Source: Byssothecium circinans
Lineage: Eukaryota; Ascomycota; Dothideomycetes; Pleosporales; Massarinaceae
Direction: 5' to 3'
Length of the DNA: 14,580 bases
NCBI GenBank assembly: GCA_010015675.1
Contig: ML976988.1
Location: 737,900-752,479 of the forward strand
Shown: in pieces, positions 1 through 8,252 of the stretch
How the letters are laid out: each line of letters starts with the position of its first letter
How positions within the stretch are numbered: position 1 is the stretch's first letter
Position numbers and translations under genes: made by a program
Notes under the pieces: model-generated
Database searches by the model: none
The model's input: the letters and a program-made list of their open reading frames with translations, nothing else
Told to the model about the DNA's origin: nothing

Positions 1-1
1 A

Positions 2-211
2 GCCGATTGTGAGAGGACCTTTAGTGAGCTAGGAGATCTACTGGGTACTAGACGACTCTATATGAAGCCTGAGCTCCTCTCAGCGCTGCAGGCGCTCAAG
101 TCCTGGAAGAGAATAGGCATCAAACGCTCTCCACAAGCCTTGTCTTCGCAAGGAGAGCTCTCTCTCAATGATCTTAATCACCTTTACGAGAAACTCGGCA
201 ACGATCCCTAA
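2..211 (+). CDS. hAT transposase, C-terminal dimerisation region (partial, undamaged)
   Basis: The frame is open from base 2 to the TAA at 209-211, giving 69 codons; the N-terminus lies outside the window. The start reads ADCERTFSELGDLLGTRR followed by LYMKPELLSALQALKSW. This is the ERxFS...M-xPE-x(n)-L-x-SW pattern of the hAT C-terminal dimerisation domain, and its Glu belongs to the DDE triad. Hydrophobic residues of this domain normally mediate transposase dimerisation. The same block occurs in the minus-strand copy near 5475-5620, but the tails differ: this one has about 25 extra residues ending ...YEKLGNDP. No stop, frameshift or RIP-type damage is seen, unlike every other element in the window, so the copy may be young. 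Whether the rest of the gene is intact cannot be seen. Confidence 0.88.
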   Translation, partial: ADCERTFSELGDLLGTRRLYMKPELLSALQALKSWKRIGIKRSPQALSSQGELSLNDLNHLYEKLGNDP

Positions 212-394
212 GTAATTAAACTCAATCAAGTCAACCCAACCCAACTTAAACGTCTTGAACTTAACTCAACTCAACTCAACTTAGACCTCACTGATTACGT
301 TATCAATTAACTCAACTCAACTTGAAGGCCTCTGAATGCAACTCAACTCAATTTTGATGGTCAAATTGAGTTGAGTTGATTGTTGACAAGTCTA
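212..394. repeat. hAT copy 1 subterminal repeat block and terminus
   Basis: Non-coding end of the first hAT. It contains many direct copies of CAACT/TCAACTCAA on the top strand (about 220-352), then the inverted form TTGAGTTGAGTTGATTG just before the terminus (about 363-382). Such clustered short repeats next to the inverted terminus are the usual transposase-binding regions of hAT elements. The exact last base (about 394) is inferred by alignment with the better defined end at 8252. Confidence 0.75.
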
Positions 395-1796
395 ATCTGG
401 CGATGAATAGGCGAACGTGGGGACAGATGAGGGAGATGAGCGTCGCCATTCGCGTTCCGTGTTTCCCGGAAGGTACGAAGTAGGCGTTCATTAGGTCTGT
501 GGAATTCGGGTGTGGACAAAAGGACTTGCCGCCTGCAATCAACCTCGTGTCGAAACTGTCCTGAGATGCATCTAGCCCATCGTCAATAATGGCGACCTTG
601 ATAGGGCTACGACGAGCCTCTGGGATAGACCTCAGGAAGACCGCAAACTCTAACATAGCTTTCATCCATGGATCGTCTCTGAGATCAGTCAGTAATCCAG
701 CCGCTGTGGACGCACAAGCAGGATATAATTACGCTTGGATACCACTCTCGGGGCTTTGGAACTCGGACGCATAGCTGACGTCGTTGTTATCAGGAAAAAT
801 TCCCACTTCAATCTGCCGGTGGACATTGAGACGTTCCTTGAATGCGTTGGTGTACTGCGACCGAGTTCCTTCATCTTCGAGTCCCTTCAAAAAGAAAAAT
901 TTAATCTTTAGCAATCGGGAGGCATTAGGGGTGCTCACTTCTCTTATGTACAGTTTCAGCCGCTCTAACTGCTATTCGTTAGGTAAGTCACATCTTGTCC
1001 TCCGATTCACTCACCATGGGAAAGTGCTTCGTGTTTGTGAAACCTTCTGCACTCGCCCAACCCATTAGGACTGCATTGTTTCCGGTTGAGTATAGCGAGA
1101 TTTCACGAATGCACTTGGAAGAATCGCAGATCACGCTACTGCAGATGTCCAACTTCTTCCAATCCCAGACCTCAACATCAAATCCTTGCAGTGCCTCTTT
1201 AATTGCAGCAGCTGAATGCGCTGGTTGATCGTCGTCGATGACTATGACCTTGACGATCTTTCTCACGTGCTTCGTGCGCAGCCAATTGAATATCCTCACC
1301 ATATCGTTTAGCCCTCTCGAGGCTCTCTTCATATTTGTGGAGTTACTGGTTGTCTTGTCAAATTGTGCTTTGAGCTAGAGGCCGCGGTAACCTACTTCTT
1401 CCTTTGCATGGATGGTTTCTCCGGCTCAATCGATAACTTGGGAAGAGCGACGTATTTGAGAATGCTTTCGAACTGAACATGGTTTGCAAGTCGGTCCAGG
1501 TACGATTGAGTGATCGAAGGATGGGGTACACCGGCGAGGTCAAACTCGATGTGTTTTTCTGTATATCAATTAGCGCATCTGACATAAGAACAAATGATGG
1601 TACCTCACCATCGCCGGGCCGATATAGACAGGACACTATCTCGGACCGATCGAGTTTTCGAATGCAGTAAGACCGAATATAGCTGGTGATGGGATCCTCG
1701 AGGAACCATTGGCAGAAAGCCTTGTTGTATCTTTCAGATCCAGGTTCGCCATATCCACACTTTGCTAGATCCTCCTTTATATCGTCACATTCCTTC
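395..1796 (-). pseudogene. Subtilisin-like (S8) serine-protease-domain protein, remnant cut at both ends
   Basis: A fungal gene remnant read on the minus strand. The upstream part (1796 to about 1440) is open and begins abruptly at the LTR junction, with QKECDDIKEDL as its first readable residues. A middle part contains KIVKVIVIDDDQPAHS and EVWDWKKLDICSSVI (about 1270-1135). After a 46-bp intron the frame continues to the protease fold: KVAIIDDGLDASQDS (catalytic Asp, about 600-555) and SGKHGTRMATLI (catalytic His, about 470-435). The catalytic Ser region is absent because the hAT element starts at about 394. Damage inside: frame breaks between about 1440 and 1290, one of which separates YEESLERAKRYGEDI from the NWLRTKHVRK frame, and one in-frame TAA at 728-726. 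The protease assignment is firm. The cellular role is unknown; related fungal proteins are large and intracellular and sometimes occur with NLR-like modules (recalled, not shown here). Confidence 0.8.
969..1014 (-). other. Predicted 46-bp spliceosomal intron in the S8 gene
   Basis: On the minus strand the donor is GTGAGT (1014-1009) after codons CCC ATG. A branch-like CTAAC lies in ACCTAACGAATAGCAG and the acceptor is CAG ending at 969. Removing it joins two frames in phase 0: ...TNTKHFPM to LERLKLYIREVSTP.... The length is typical for filamentous ascomycetes, and the intron itself contains in-frame stops. It gives the gene direction and supports a once-expressed host gene. Confidence 0.72.
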
Positions 1797-1953
1797 TGTT
1801 GGACAGCTAAGCACCGAGAGCATGGAGAGAAAAGGATGAATTGTGTATAGAGTGGTAAAGCCCAGGAGGCTAGACTATATAGGCGAAGGGCTAAGGCTAG
1901 GCTAGAAGAGGCTAGAGAACAGTAGAGAACTATTTAGTACTATAGGTCTAACA
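1797..1953 (+). repeat. LTR, copy A (157 bp, mutated)
   Basis: It starts TGTTGGACAGC and ends TCTAACA, so TG...CA termini are kept. It aligns end to end with copies B (3127-3284) and C (3403-3559). Differences from B are nearly all G-to-A or C-to-T (GCGGAACTGTTCGG in B is AGAGAACTATTTAG here). The left edge falls exactly where the S8 reading frame stops. The following bases are not a copy of the flank CCTTC, so this is best read as the 5' LTR of a longer element rather than a solo LTR. Strand follows the TG...CA orientation. Confidence 0.8.
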
Positions 1954-2030
1954 CACCCTCTTAGCTTAGCTAGAAGGCTAGTAAGATAAAAAAACTATTA
2001 AAAACTAAAAAGAATAGTATAACGTATTCC

Positions 2031-2081
2031 ACCACCGAAGCGGCCACACCACCGAAGCGGCCACACCACCGAAGCGGCCAC
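2031..2081. repeat. Three tandem 17-bp units at the left terminus of the fold-back element
   Basis: ACCACCGAAGCGGCCAC is repeated three times without a mismatch (2031-2047, 2048-2064, 2065-2081), starting 9 bp inside the element end. The right end carries a single inverted unit (3071-3087), also 9 bp inside. In the second copy (14269 onward) three diverged 17-mers occupy the equivalent place. They are GC-rich in an otherwise very AT-rich element, so they may be transposase-binding units. Confidence 0.9.
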
Positions 2082-3070
2082 TTTTTCTTGGCAAGGAAAA
2101 TCAAAGAGTATTATCTTAATAACAAAGCTAAACCTTAATATTTTCTTTTAAAATTTTAAACCTAGATAGATATATATATATAATCTAATAGCTATTAAAT
2201 TTTTATAGCCTTAGCTTACGTAATAAAATAGTTATTAACTAAAAAGGTACTAGTAGCTAAAACCTACCTTATACTATAGATTAATACCTAAACGTTAGTA
2301 ATATACTATATAACTTCTAGGACTTACTTATTAGTATATTAGTTAGTAGCTATTAAGTTATTATAGCATGCAGCCTAGATTTAATACTATAATAGCAGGT
2401 ATAAGGTAGGGGGTAAGAAAAAATAGAAAACCTTTTAAATAAAGTTATATATATTAGATATCTCTACTTTCTTCTTACGAGGAAGATAATATATACTAAA
2501 TAAAGCTATATATAAGTTTAAAGTAAGTAAATACCTCTAAAACTAAAAGATCTAGCCTAATAAGTATAGGTTTTTTATAAAAATCTTAACACTGCCTTAT
2601 AATAAAGCTTATATAAGCTATTTTCTTATAGCTAACTATTTATATTACTACTATATATATATATAAAGTTTATTAAAAGAAAAGAACCAAGGATATCTAG
2701 CTAGATAAAATATTTAATTATAGTTTTCTAATTTTAGGAATCTCTACCCTCTCTACGCTAATTCTCTAATAGGTCTAGGCTGCACGCTATAATTTTAGTA
2801 CTAATAGGTGTATTATATACATATAAACTAGCTCTAAAGTTATTATAGCTTATTTAGCTAGTTTAGTAGGTATTTATACGCTATATACTAAAAGTAGCCT
2901 AGTATTCTCTATACTTATATAGCTTACTAAGCTATTAGAAATCCTAGAATATTTTTTAATAATCCTTTTAGTCTATATTATATATATCTATATTAAAAAT
3001 TTTAGCTTAATAGCTCTAATATTTAAATTGTTATTAAAGGTTGAATCTTTGATTTTCCGCCAAGCAAAAA

Positions 3071-3087
3071 GTGGCCGCTTCGGTGGT
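3071..3087. repeat. Single inverted 17-bp terminal unit, right end of fold-back element
   Basis: GTGGCCGCTTCGGTGGT is the exact complement of the 17-mer repeated at 2031-2081. It ends 9 bp before the element terminus. Confidence 0.9.
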
Positions 3088-3126
3088 GGAATACGTTATA
3101 TAATATACCTCTTACCCTTTTAGTAG

Positions 3127-3284
3127 TGTTGGACAGCAGAGCACTGAGAGCATGGAGAGAAAAAGGATCGATTGTATATCGAGCGAAGATGCTCAGGAGA
3201 CAGGACTATATCGGAAAGGACCGAGGCTAGGCCGGATGAGGCTGGTGAACAGTGCGGAACTGTTCGGTACTATTCAGTCTAATA
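3127..3284 (+). repeat. Solo LTR, copy B (158 bp), little mutated, with 5-bp target duplication
   Basis: Begins TGTTGGACAGC and ends CAGTCTAATA. It is flanked by AGTAG on both sides (3122-3126 and 3285-3289). Removing the LTR and one AGTAG gives CTTTTAGTAGGTTAAG, which matches the uninterrupted relative CTTTAGTAGGTTAAAG near 14051-14066. This fixes the true LTR length of the family at 157-158 bp. It keeps many CG and TG dinucleotides that are TA in copies A and C, so it inserted later or escaped mutation. Confidence 0.88.
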
Positions 3285-3402
3285 AGTAGGTTAAGGAGAG
3301 TAAGACTAAAGAGGAAAAAAAGAATATAGATATAAGATAACTCTAGTAAAATACTTAACCTAGTAAAAGAATAGTAATAAAAAGAAGCTTTTAAAGGCTA
3401 GT

Positions 3403-3559
3403 TATTAGATAGCTAAGTACTAAGAGCATAAAGAGAAAAGGATAAATTATACATAGAGTAATAAAGCTTAAGAGGCTAGACTATATAGGTAAAAGGCTAA
3501 AGCTAGGCTAGATAAAGTTAAAGAATAGTAGAGAACTATTTAGTACTATAGGTCTAATA
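3403..3559 (+). repeat. LTR, copy C (157 bp, heavily mutated)
   Basis: Starts TATTAGATAGC, which is TGTTGGACAGC after G-to-A and C-to-T changes, and ends TCTAATA. It aligns with copies A and B throughout. It interrupts the internal sequence of copy A after GGCTAGT. Its own downstream sequence (CCTCTTAGCTTAG...) resumes at 13965 after the gypsy, which inserted over its last two bases. Confidence 0.78.
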
Positions 3560-3562
3560 TAC

Positions 3563-4004
3563 TGTTACGAACAAAAGGATACAGGGTATCTAGAGCCAGA
3601 CAATGCAGCGCAAGAGGTATTGAGACTAGAGGATGGCGGCACAACGATGCGCGGGGCAGGGTTACGTCAGCAGGTCAGGTGACGTGCTCAGTGTGCTACG
3701 TGCTAAGAGGACGTAGCAGACGTAGCAGACGTAGCAGGTAAGATAGGATAAGACGAAGAAGCAGGTATAAAAGACTAGATAGGTTTCCTTTTATCTTTTA
3801 GTTTTTAGTTCTTCGTAGTCAACTCTCTATAGTTCATCTCTTACCTAGATTGATACTTAGTTATTCTATAGTCAGTTATAGAATTGGTTTACTTTATACG
3901 TTTACCTCTTGAATTACTAAAGCCCACCACCTAACGTATACACCATACACCAACCTTCCTCCCCTCACACGGATTAGGCTAGGCTAGTATACCCCTTAGT
4001 AACA
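3563..4004 (+). repeat. Gypsy 5' LTR (442 bp)
   Basis: TGTTACGAAC... to ...CAGTAACA-type end (CTTAGTAACA). It pairs with 13477-13959. It has a TATAAAAG box at 3766-3773 and three perfect tandem ACGTAGCAG units (3711-3737) just upstream of it. It is less mutated than the 3' LTR: it keeps CAGCGCAAG, ACGATGCGCGGGG and GTCAGCAGGTCAGG where the partner has TA-rich versions. The sequence directly after it (CTTTAACTACCC) does not match a tRNA primer site that I recognise. Confidence 0.93.
3766..3773 (+). promoter_or_regulatory. TATA box of the gypsy 5' LTR
   Basis: TATAAAAG within GCAGGTATAAAAGACTAG, about 200 bp into the LTR. It is retained unchanged in the 3' LTR. It would position transcription start in the LTR and mark the U3/R boundary shortly downstream. 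Confidence 0.65.
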
Positions 4005-4043
4005 CTTTAACTACCCACAGGTTTAAGAACCCAAACGTACGTA

Positions 4044-5279
4044 ATAGTAGCTCCCGCTACCCTACGTGCCACTAGCAGCAGTGTTGGTACACCTGCTTCG
4101 AGTCCGGCATTGGTGATGGCTAACCAGGCTAACTAGTTACAGCAACAGGCTGAACAGATCAATGGATTGATGCAAGCAATTACTTAACTCCAGGCCAAGG
4201 ATACTATACCCCGTGGAAAGATTGCGGCGCCAGAGAAGTATGATGGAGGATGAGATGGCTTGAAGCTATTCCTTACTAACATGGATTTGTACTGTCGGTT
4301 CAATGCCTTGACGGAGGACTTAGATAAGATCCTCGCGGCCAGTATGCACCTGAAGGATAAGGTAGCTACGTGGATGCAACCCTTCATGGACGACTATCTC
4401 ACGAATGAGATAAGGCATTGCAAAGACGACACGAAGACCATCTTTAAGAGCTAGACAGCGTTCAAAGATGAGATTTAGAAGGTGTTTAGAGAACTTGACG
4501 AAGAGACTTAGGTAGAGCAGAAGATATCTCGAATCTGGCAGGATAGGTTAGTCGCCAGATATGTGACGGAGTTTAAGCAACTGTAGTCAAAGATTGATTA
4601 GGATAATGCGCCGTTGCGCACAGCCTTCTACAACGGGCTGAAGGAAACCGTCAAGGATAGCATGATTCACTATGATAAGCTAGAAGACTTATAGGACATG
4701 ATTAACCTGGCCACCCAAATCGATAACAGGCTCTACGAACGAGCGATGCAGAAGAAATAAAGGGATACGACGGTCGTTCCCAACTCTAGAAGACATAGAA
4801 AGCTGAAAACACCACAATATGACTGAGACGGTGATATGGTGATGACAGACAAAGTCTAATAAAGGAAGTAGTTTGACAAGGGCAAGGGAAGACAGCTAGA
4901 TGGCCTGACCTACAAATAACGCTAGGAACGCTTTAAGAAGAAAGCATGTCTCTGATGTGGTAAAGTAGGACACTTCCGTAGAGACTACCTGAAGAACTAG
5001 GGCCAAGCAAGCAAGCTTAGAGCGGTTAAGATTGGGATGATCAAGTTTAAGGTAACGGGACCTAAGGAGGGTGAATTAGAAGAGCCATGATGGTAACCTA
5101 CTCCTTGCCTACCTCTAGAATAGGACTAGGCTATGGAACCATCTAATAATGATGTTAGTAATATAGAATCTATCCCAGCCTAAATAACAACACGCCCTTT
5201 AAACTAGATAGATGACTATGAGGTCCTTCAACAGCTTAAAGATGATCTATGCTAGATATATAGAGATAACACACATAAA
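4044..5279 (+). pseudogene. Gypsy gag, 5' part (capsid and CCHC knuckle), interrupted by hAT
   Basis: One reading frame with many stops. The first ATG is 4116 (MANQAN). The frame continues upstream through SSSVGTPASSPALV to an ATA at 4044 that may have been ATG. The capsid-like part has KIAAPEKYDGG, then LFLTNMDLYCRFNALTED, DKVATWMQPFMDDY and RLVARYVTEFKQL, matching the retrotransposon gag fold of fungal gypsy elements that assembles the virus-like particle. A zinc knuckle lies at 4947-4988: C-x2-C-x4-H-x4-[C changed to Y], with a TGA between the first two Cys. At least ten in-frame stops, mostly TAG, are visible. The frame stops being gag at the hAT target site (5280-5287) and resumes at 8253 in the same phase. 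Confidence 0.87.
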
Positions 5280-5287
5280 GGCGAAAC
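5280..5287. repeat. Left 8-bp target duplication of hAT copy 2 (GGCGAAAC)
   Basis: GGCGAAAC directly precedes the hAT terminus CAGACTGGTC and is repeated exactly at 8253-8260 after the other terminus. Eight base pairs is the hallmark length for hAT elements. It lies inside the gag frame. Confidence 0.95.
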
Positions 5288-5296
5288 CAGACTGGT

Positions 5297-5470
5297 CATC
5301 AATCAATCAATCAATCTAACGCCTTTCAAGTTGATTGATTGAGTTCCTGGCAGAGCTCCGATTGAGTTGAGATTGATTGAGCTCCGCTGCGCGGAGCTCA
5401 AATTGAGTTGAGTTGATTGACGAGATGGGAGCTCGAAGTTGAGTTGATTGAGATTGATTGAGAGTTGATT
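5297..5470. repeat. hAT copy 2 left subterminal repeats with a perfect hairpin
   Basis: Clustered TTGATTGA and TTGAGTTGA motifs in direct and inverted form between the terminus and the transposase stop codon. At 5377-5401 is a 25-bp perfect palindrome: arms TTGAGCTCCGC and GCGGAGCTCAA around TGC. These are the probable transposase-binding region and possible 3' end of the transcript. Confidence 0.8.
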
Positions 5471-5472
5471 AG

Positions 5473-7894
5473 TTACTTGGCCTTAAGGCCTATCCTTCTC
5501 CAAGATCGGATGGATTGCAACGCGCTGAGTAACTCAGGCTTCATATTGAGCCGTCGTACGCCAAGTAGATCTCCGAGCTCGCTGAAGATCCTCTCACAGT
5601 CGGCCGAGGCAGCTGGAATAGAGTAGATATCAAGGGCCAGTTAAGAGAGAACGGGGTATTAAGAGCGCGTAACCAGCCAGTAGTTGATCGGGTGGGTTGC
5701 GAGAGGATCGTCCTCCGCTAAAGGCGCCTCGCGCTTCCACATATCATACTCATCGTCGATCGTACTGGCTACCTGCTTTTGGCCTGCCTTGATAGAGTTC
5801 TGGAGGAAGTCATCTCACCCTGACGCTTTACCAACACGCTAGCGCTTATGTGGCCGCGCAGCTCCCTTAGGAGATAATTACCTACTTGCCTTTACGGCCA
5901 TCTTATCCTTATGTAATCTCCATAGTCATGAGAAGGACTAGTGACCTTACTCTAACTAGCCTTTAAAAGGATGAGGGCCCTTAATAGTCTCGTTATAGTC
6001 ATCTAGTATATCCTATAGGTCTTCGAGCGTGTGTTTATACGTAGGATGGAGGATCGTTGCCGCGAAGTAGATAGGAGAGTCTCTAAGCTTGTTGTAATAC
6101 TTAGAGAGCTTTGCGTGGGCGTTATTAACGTTAGTCTTAAGATGATCCTCTAGCGCGTTAGGATCTTTGTAATTAATACCCTACAGTCTCTCTTTTTAAG
6201 CTTTAAGTTAAGCTAATAGCCATTTAAAGGTGATGAGAACCTCCTAAATAGCACCATGGCTACTAGAAGCGCCTCTGCCCTGTAGTAACATAGTGGCCTC
6301 CTTAAATAGCTTAAGTAGCTGCTTATACTTAGTTATTGTTGCCTAGTCCTTTGTCTGCAGTCCTCCTTCTTAGATGAACTTGCGTGGCTGCTTACGCGGC
6401 TCTTTCCAGTGAGTAGCTGTAGCTACTTAGTATTCCTCTATCTTCAGGTGGATATAGGCGTTGAGGGGCGTGTGGAGCTCATAGGCGTGATTAAAGTAAT
6501 CATAATAGGAGTTCTAGTAAGTCTTGACAGGCTTAATAAGCTCCCTTAGCTTAAACGGCTAGTTACAGTTCTTTGCGTCCTCTTCTTAAAGTCTTATAAA
6601 CAGCTCTCAGTTCTATAGCGATGATGTAGCAGAAGAAATCACGTTAAAGAGTACTGTAATAGGACTAAACTGTCGCCACTCGGCTATAAAGCCCTCTTCT
6701 TCCTGCTTAAGCGTTAACGTAGTAAAGTACTATATAGTAAGGTAGCCCTACGTTAATATTAAGCTCCTTATTTTTAAAAGAGTCCTTGTCCTTGCCCCAT
6801 ATAATCACCTGCGCGGTAAGGTTGAGAATGTGGCATGTACAGCGTAACCAGTGATAAGGCGCGTAAATGCTAAGATCTTCTACTAGGAACTCTACAGCGA
6901 CGTCATTATTTGTAGCGTTATCTAAAACGAAGTAGCTAACACGTTCTCTATCTATCTTAAAGGCCTCGAGCGTGTTAGATACTAGAGAGCTAATATTTAC
7001 GCTAGAATGTTGCCCGTGTAGCATGGGTAGGCTAAGCAGGTAGTCTACCGGCTTAGCAGCCTTATCAAGATAGTGTACGCAGATTCCCGTAATCACTTTC
7101 TTATTACCCGTCAACGTCCAGTTGTTAAAGGAGAGGTGGATAAGGGTAGTCGCTTTATAGAGATGCTCTATGATGGCTAGTATTAACGCCTTGTACTTAG
7201 CAACAATATCATCGCGGAGGGACACATGGCTCTTCCATAAGTAGGATTTGGCTAGTAGGTTAGCGGCCTGTACTAGCGCGCGGAAGGAGGGTTTCTTAAT
7301 TACTTAGAGCGACTAGTTGTCGTCAGCGATCTAATAAGTAACTGCTTGAAGAAACTTGGTGCGGTTGAAGCTTCCTGCCAGCTCGTTAGCCACCTCTTGA
7401 GATACCTTAGTCCCCTTCATCTGCATGGCAGCGAGTATTGACGTTTGATCAGCCGGGGCCTTTGTGATCTTGCCTGATTTATCATAGCCATGGCCAGGCT
7501 TGAATTGTGCTAGATGGCTCGCTGCAGAGCTGGTAGAGAGACCAACGTTATACTCTCTACTAAATCTCTTATAGGTGTGGCAGTACCTGCAAAGCTAGTA
7601 CTTCTTCTGCTACTTTTGATGCTAGACTGGCCAGCCGTACAGGTATATCTAGCTTAGTTTAGACCCGCGTGAGTGTTCGTAGGGCCGCTTCTACAGATGA
7701 GGTACTCTATTCTAATCTAGGCCATCATATACGTCGTCGTTAATATTAGAATCTTCGCGGGGTAGGGGATTAGGGTTATCAAAGACTTTGGACGCGTCAA
7801 TTTTAGGGCGCCTAGAGGCGGCTTTTAGAGGCGGGCGCTTACTATTTGCGCGTGCGGCTACTTTCTTGAAGGCCTTGTAAAGATTCTCGTTCAT
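5473..7894 (-). pseudogene. hAT transposase, degenerate (stops plus one frameshift)
   Basis: Start ATG at 7894 (MNENLYKAFKK) to TAA at 5475-5473, about 807 codon-lengths, normal for a fungal hAT transposase. In order: a basic N-terminus; a BED-type zinc finger (KKY-stop-LCRYC, Cys at about residues 102 and 105, then SAASHLAQFKPGH giving two His); an RNase-H-like catalytic region from residue about 224 with LSFNNWTLTG, where the catalytic Asp position appears as Asn (about residue 257), VLDNATNND with its Asp intact, and LRCTCHILNL; then a NSYYDYFNHAYELHTPL block; then ADCERIFSELGDLLGVRR with the last catalytic Glu. More than twenty in-frame stops, mostly TAG, are visible, and there is a one-base frame change near 6720. 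C-terminus ends SWRRIGLKAK. Confidence 0.9.
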
Positions 7895-8252
7895 AATCTA
7901 TATAAGTAGGCGCGTGGGTAGGTGGGTAGGTAGTTTTAGTAAGGTAGTTGCGGTGGCCGTTAAAAGAAGTCATAGTGTTAAGCCTTGCCTAAGGCTACGC
8001 GCAAGGTACTTACTAAGTAGGTTATCGATAGACGTATATCCTAGGTGCAACGGCCCCTCACAATTTACTCTACGAAACAAAATTTTACTATATACTTAGA
8101 GCTCAACTTGAACTCAATCAACTCAATCAATCCGGGATCTCCAAGTTGAGTTGTGGTTGAGTTCCACCTATCTCGAGTTGAGTTGTGGTTGATTGGCCAT
8201 GTCAATCAATCAATCAATCTGATTGAGTTCAGGTTGATTGATGACCAGTCTG
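7895..8252 (-). promoter_or_regulatory. hAT copy 2 right end: 5' leader and subterminal repeats
   Basis: 358 bp upstream of the transposase ATG on the minus strand. It holds a short TAGGTGGG/TAGGTAGG run (7915-7933) and a block of TTGAGTTG/TTGATTGA and CAACTCAATC repeats (about 8100-8245) ending at the inverted terminus. It must contain the transposase promoter, though no clear TATA box is picked out. No coding potential is seen. Confidence 0.6.

Larger units (their letters stand above)
1..394 (+). mobile_element. 3' end of a hAT DNA transposon (copy 1, truncated by window edge)
   Basis: This is the right-hand part of a hAT-superfamily element whose left part lies outside the window. It holds the transposase C-terminus and then a subterminal block (about 212-385) dense in CAACTCAACT and its complement TTGAGTTGA. 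The block matches in style both ends of the second hAT at 5288-8252. The terminus is placed at about 394 by analogy: TTGATTG-TTGACAAGTCTA here corresponds to TTGATTG-ATGACCAGTCTG in the second copy. Directly after it the S8 gene remnant begins, so this insertion cut that gene. The 8-bp target duplication cannot be tested because the left end is missing. Confidence 0.85.
2022..3096. mobile_element. Non-autonomous long-inverted-repeat (fold-back) element, TA target
   Basis: 1,075 bp bounded by inverted ends ACGTATTCCACCACCGAAG (left) and its exact complement (right), each flanked by TA (2020-2021 and 3097-3098). The arms are imperfect inverted repeats about 305-340 bp deep. The 19-mer at 2361-2379 recurs inverted at 2774-2792 with one mismatch, 339 bp from the left end and 304 bp from the right. 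The 35-bp difference is almost exactly two extra 17-bp terminal units on the left. The centre (2380-2773) is AT-rich with no coding. The homologous unoccupied site at 14021-14040 matches the flanks joined with one TA removed. A TA target fits the Tc1/mariner/pogo group; the family is not recognised. Confidence 0.82.
1954..3402 (+). mobile_element. Internal remnant of LTR retrotransposon copy A, interrupted twice
   Basis: About 210 bp of real internal sequence survive in three pieces: 1954-2021, 3099-3126 and 3290-3402. The breaks are a long-inverted-repeat element (2022-3096 plus TA) and solo LTR B (3127-3284 plus AGTAG). Joined, the pieces run parallel to the sequence after LTR C (13965 to about 14191), for example CTCTTAGCTTAGCTAGAAGG and AAGAATAGTAATAAAAAG. 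The remnant is AT-rich and full of CTAG/TTA and has no recognisable coding. At 3402 it is cut by LTR C, after which copy C's own internal sequence continues beyond the gypsy. Likely a second family member inserted into the first. Confidence 0.65.
5288..8252 (-). mobile_element. hAT DNA transposon copy 2, nested in gypsy gag (2,965 bp)
   Basis: The left terminus is CAGACTGGTCATCAATCAA (5288-5306). The right terminus is its complement, ...TTGATTGATGACCAGTCTG (8234-8252), so the inverted repeats are 19 bp or more without mismatch. Both ends are rich in TTGATTGA/TTGAGTTGA repeats (about 5297-5470 and 8100-8245). It carries one transposase gene on the minus strand (7894 to 5473), now with stops and one frameshift, so it is not autonomous. 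Element plus duplication adds 2,973 bp, an exact multiple of three, so the gag phase is unchanged on both sides. Confidence 0.95.

Noticed and set aside
589..1228. Plus-strand open frames at 589-774, 784-1068 and 995-1228
   Set aside because: They lie opposite the S8 gene remnant, show no family motif, and the minus strand carries the DDG and HGT motifs and a proper intron.
2380..2773. Coding content in the centre of the fold-back element
   Set aside because: Very AT-rich with stops in all frames, no motif, and no substantial open frame on either strand.
1797..3402. A 367-bp tandem repeat unit (LTR plus internal part) as the real LTR
   Set aside because: Solo copy B ends at 158 bp with AGTAG on both sides, which fixes the LTR length. 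The longer shared stretch is internal sequence.
3711..3737. CRISPR-like short direct repeats (ACGTAGCAG)
   Set aside because: Nine-bp units without spacers inside an LTR of a eukaryotic element; a simple tandem array.
4005..4040. tRNA primer-binding site after the gypsy 5' LTR
   Set aside because: CTTTAACTACCCACAGG matches no tRNA 3' end that I can recognise, and I see no convincing complement near the LTR TATA box for self-priming. Mutation may have destroyed it.
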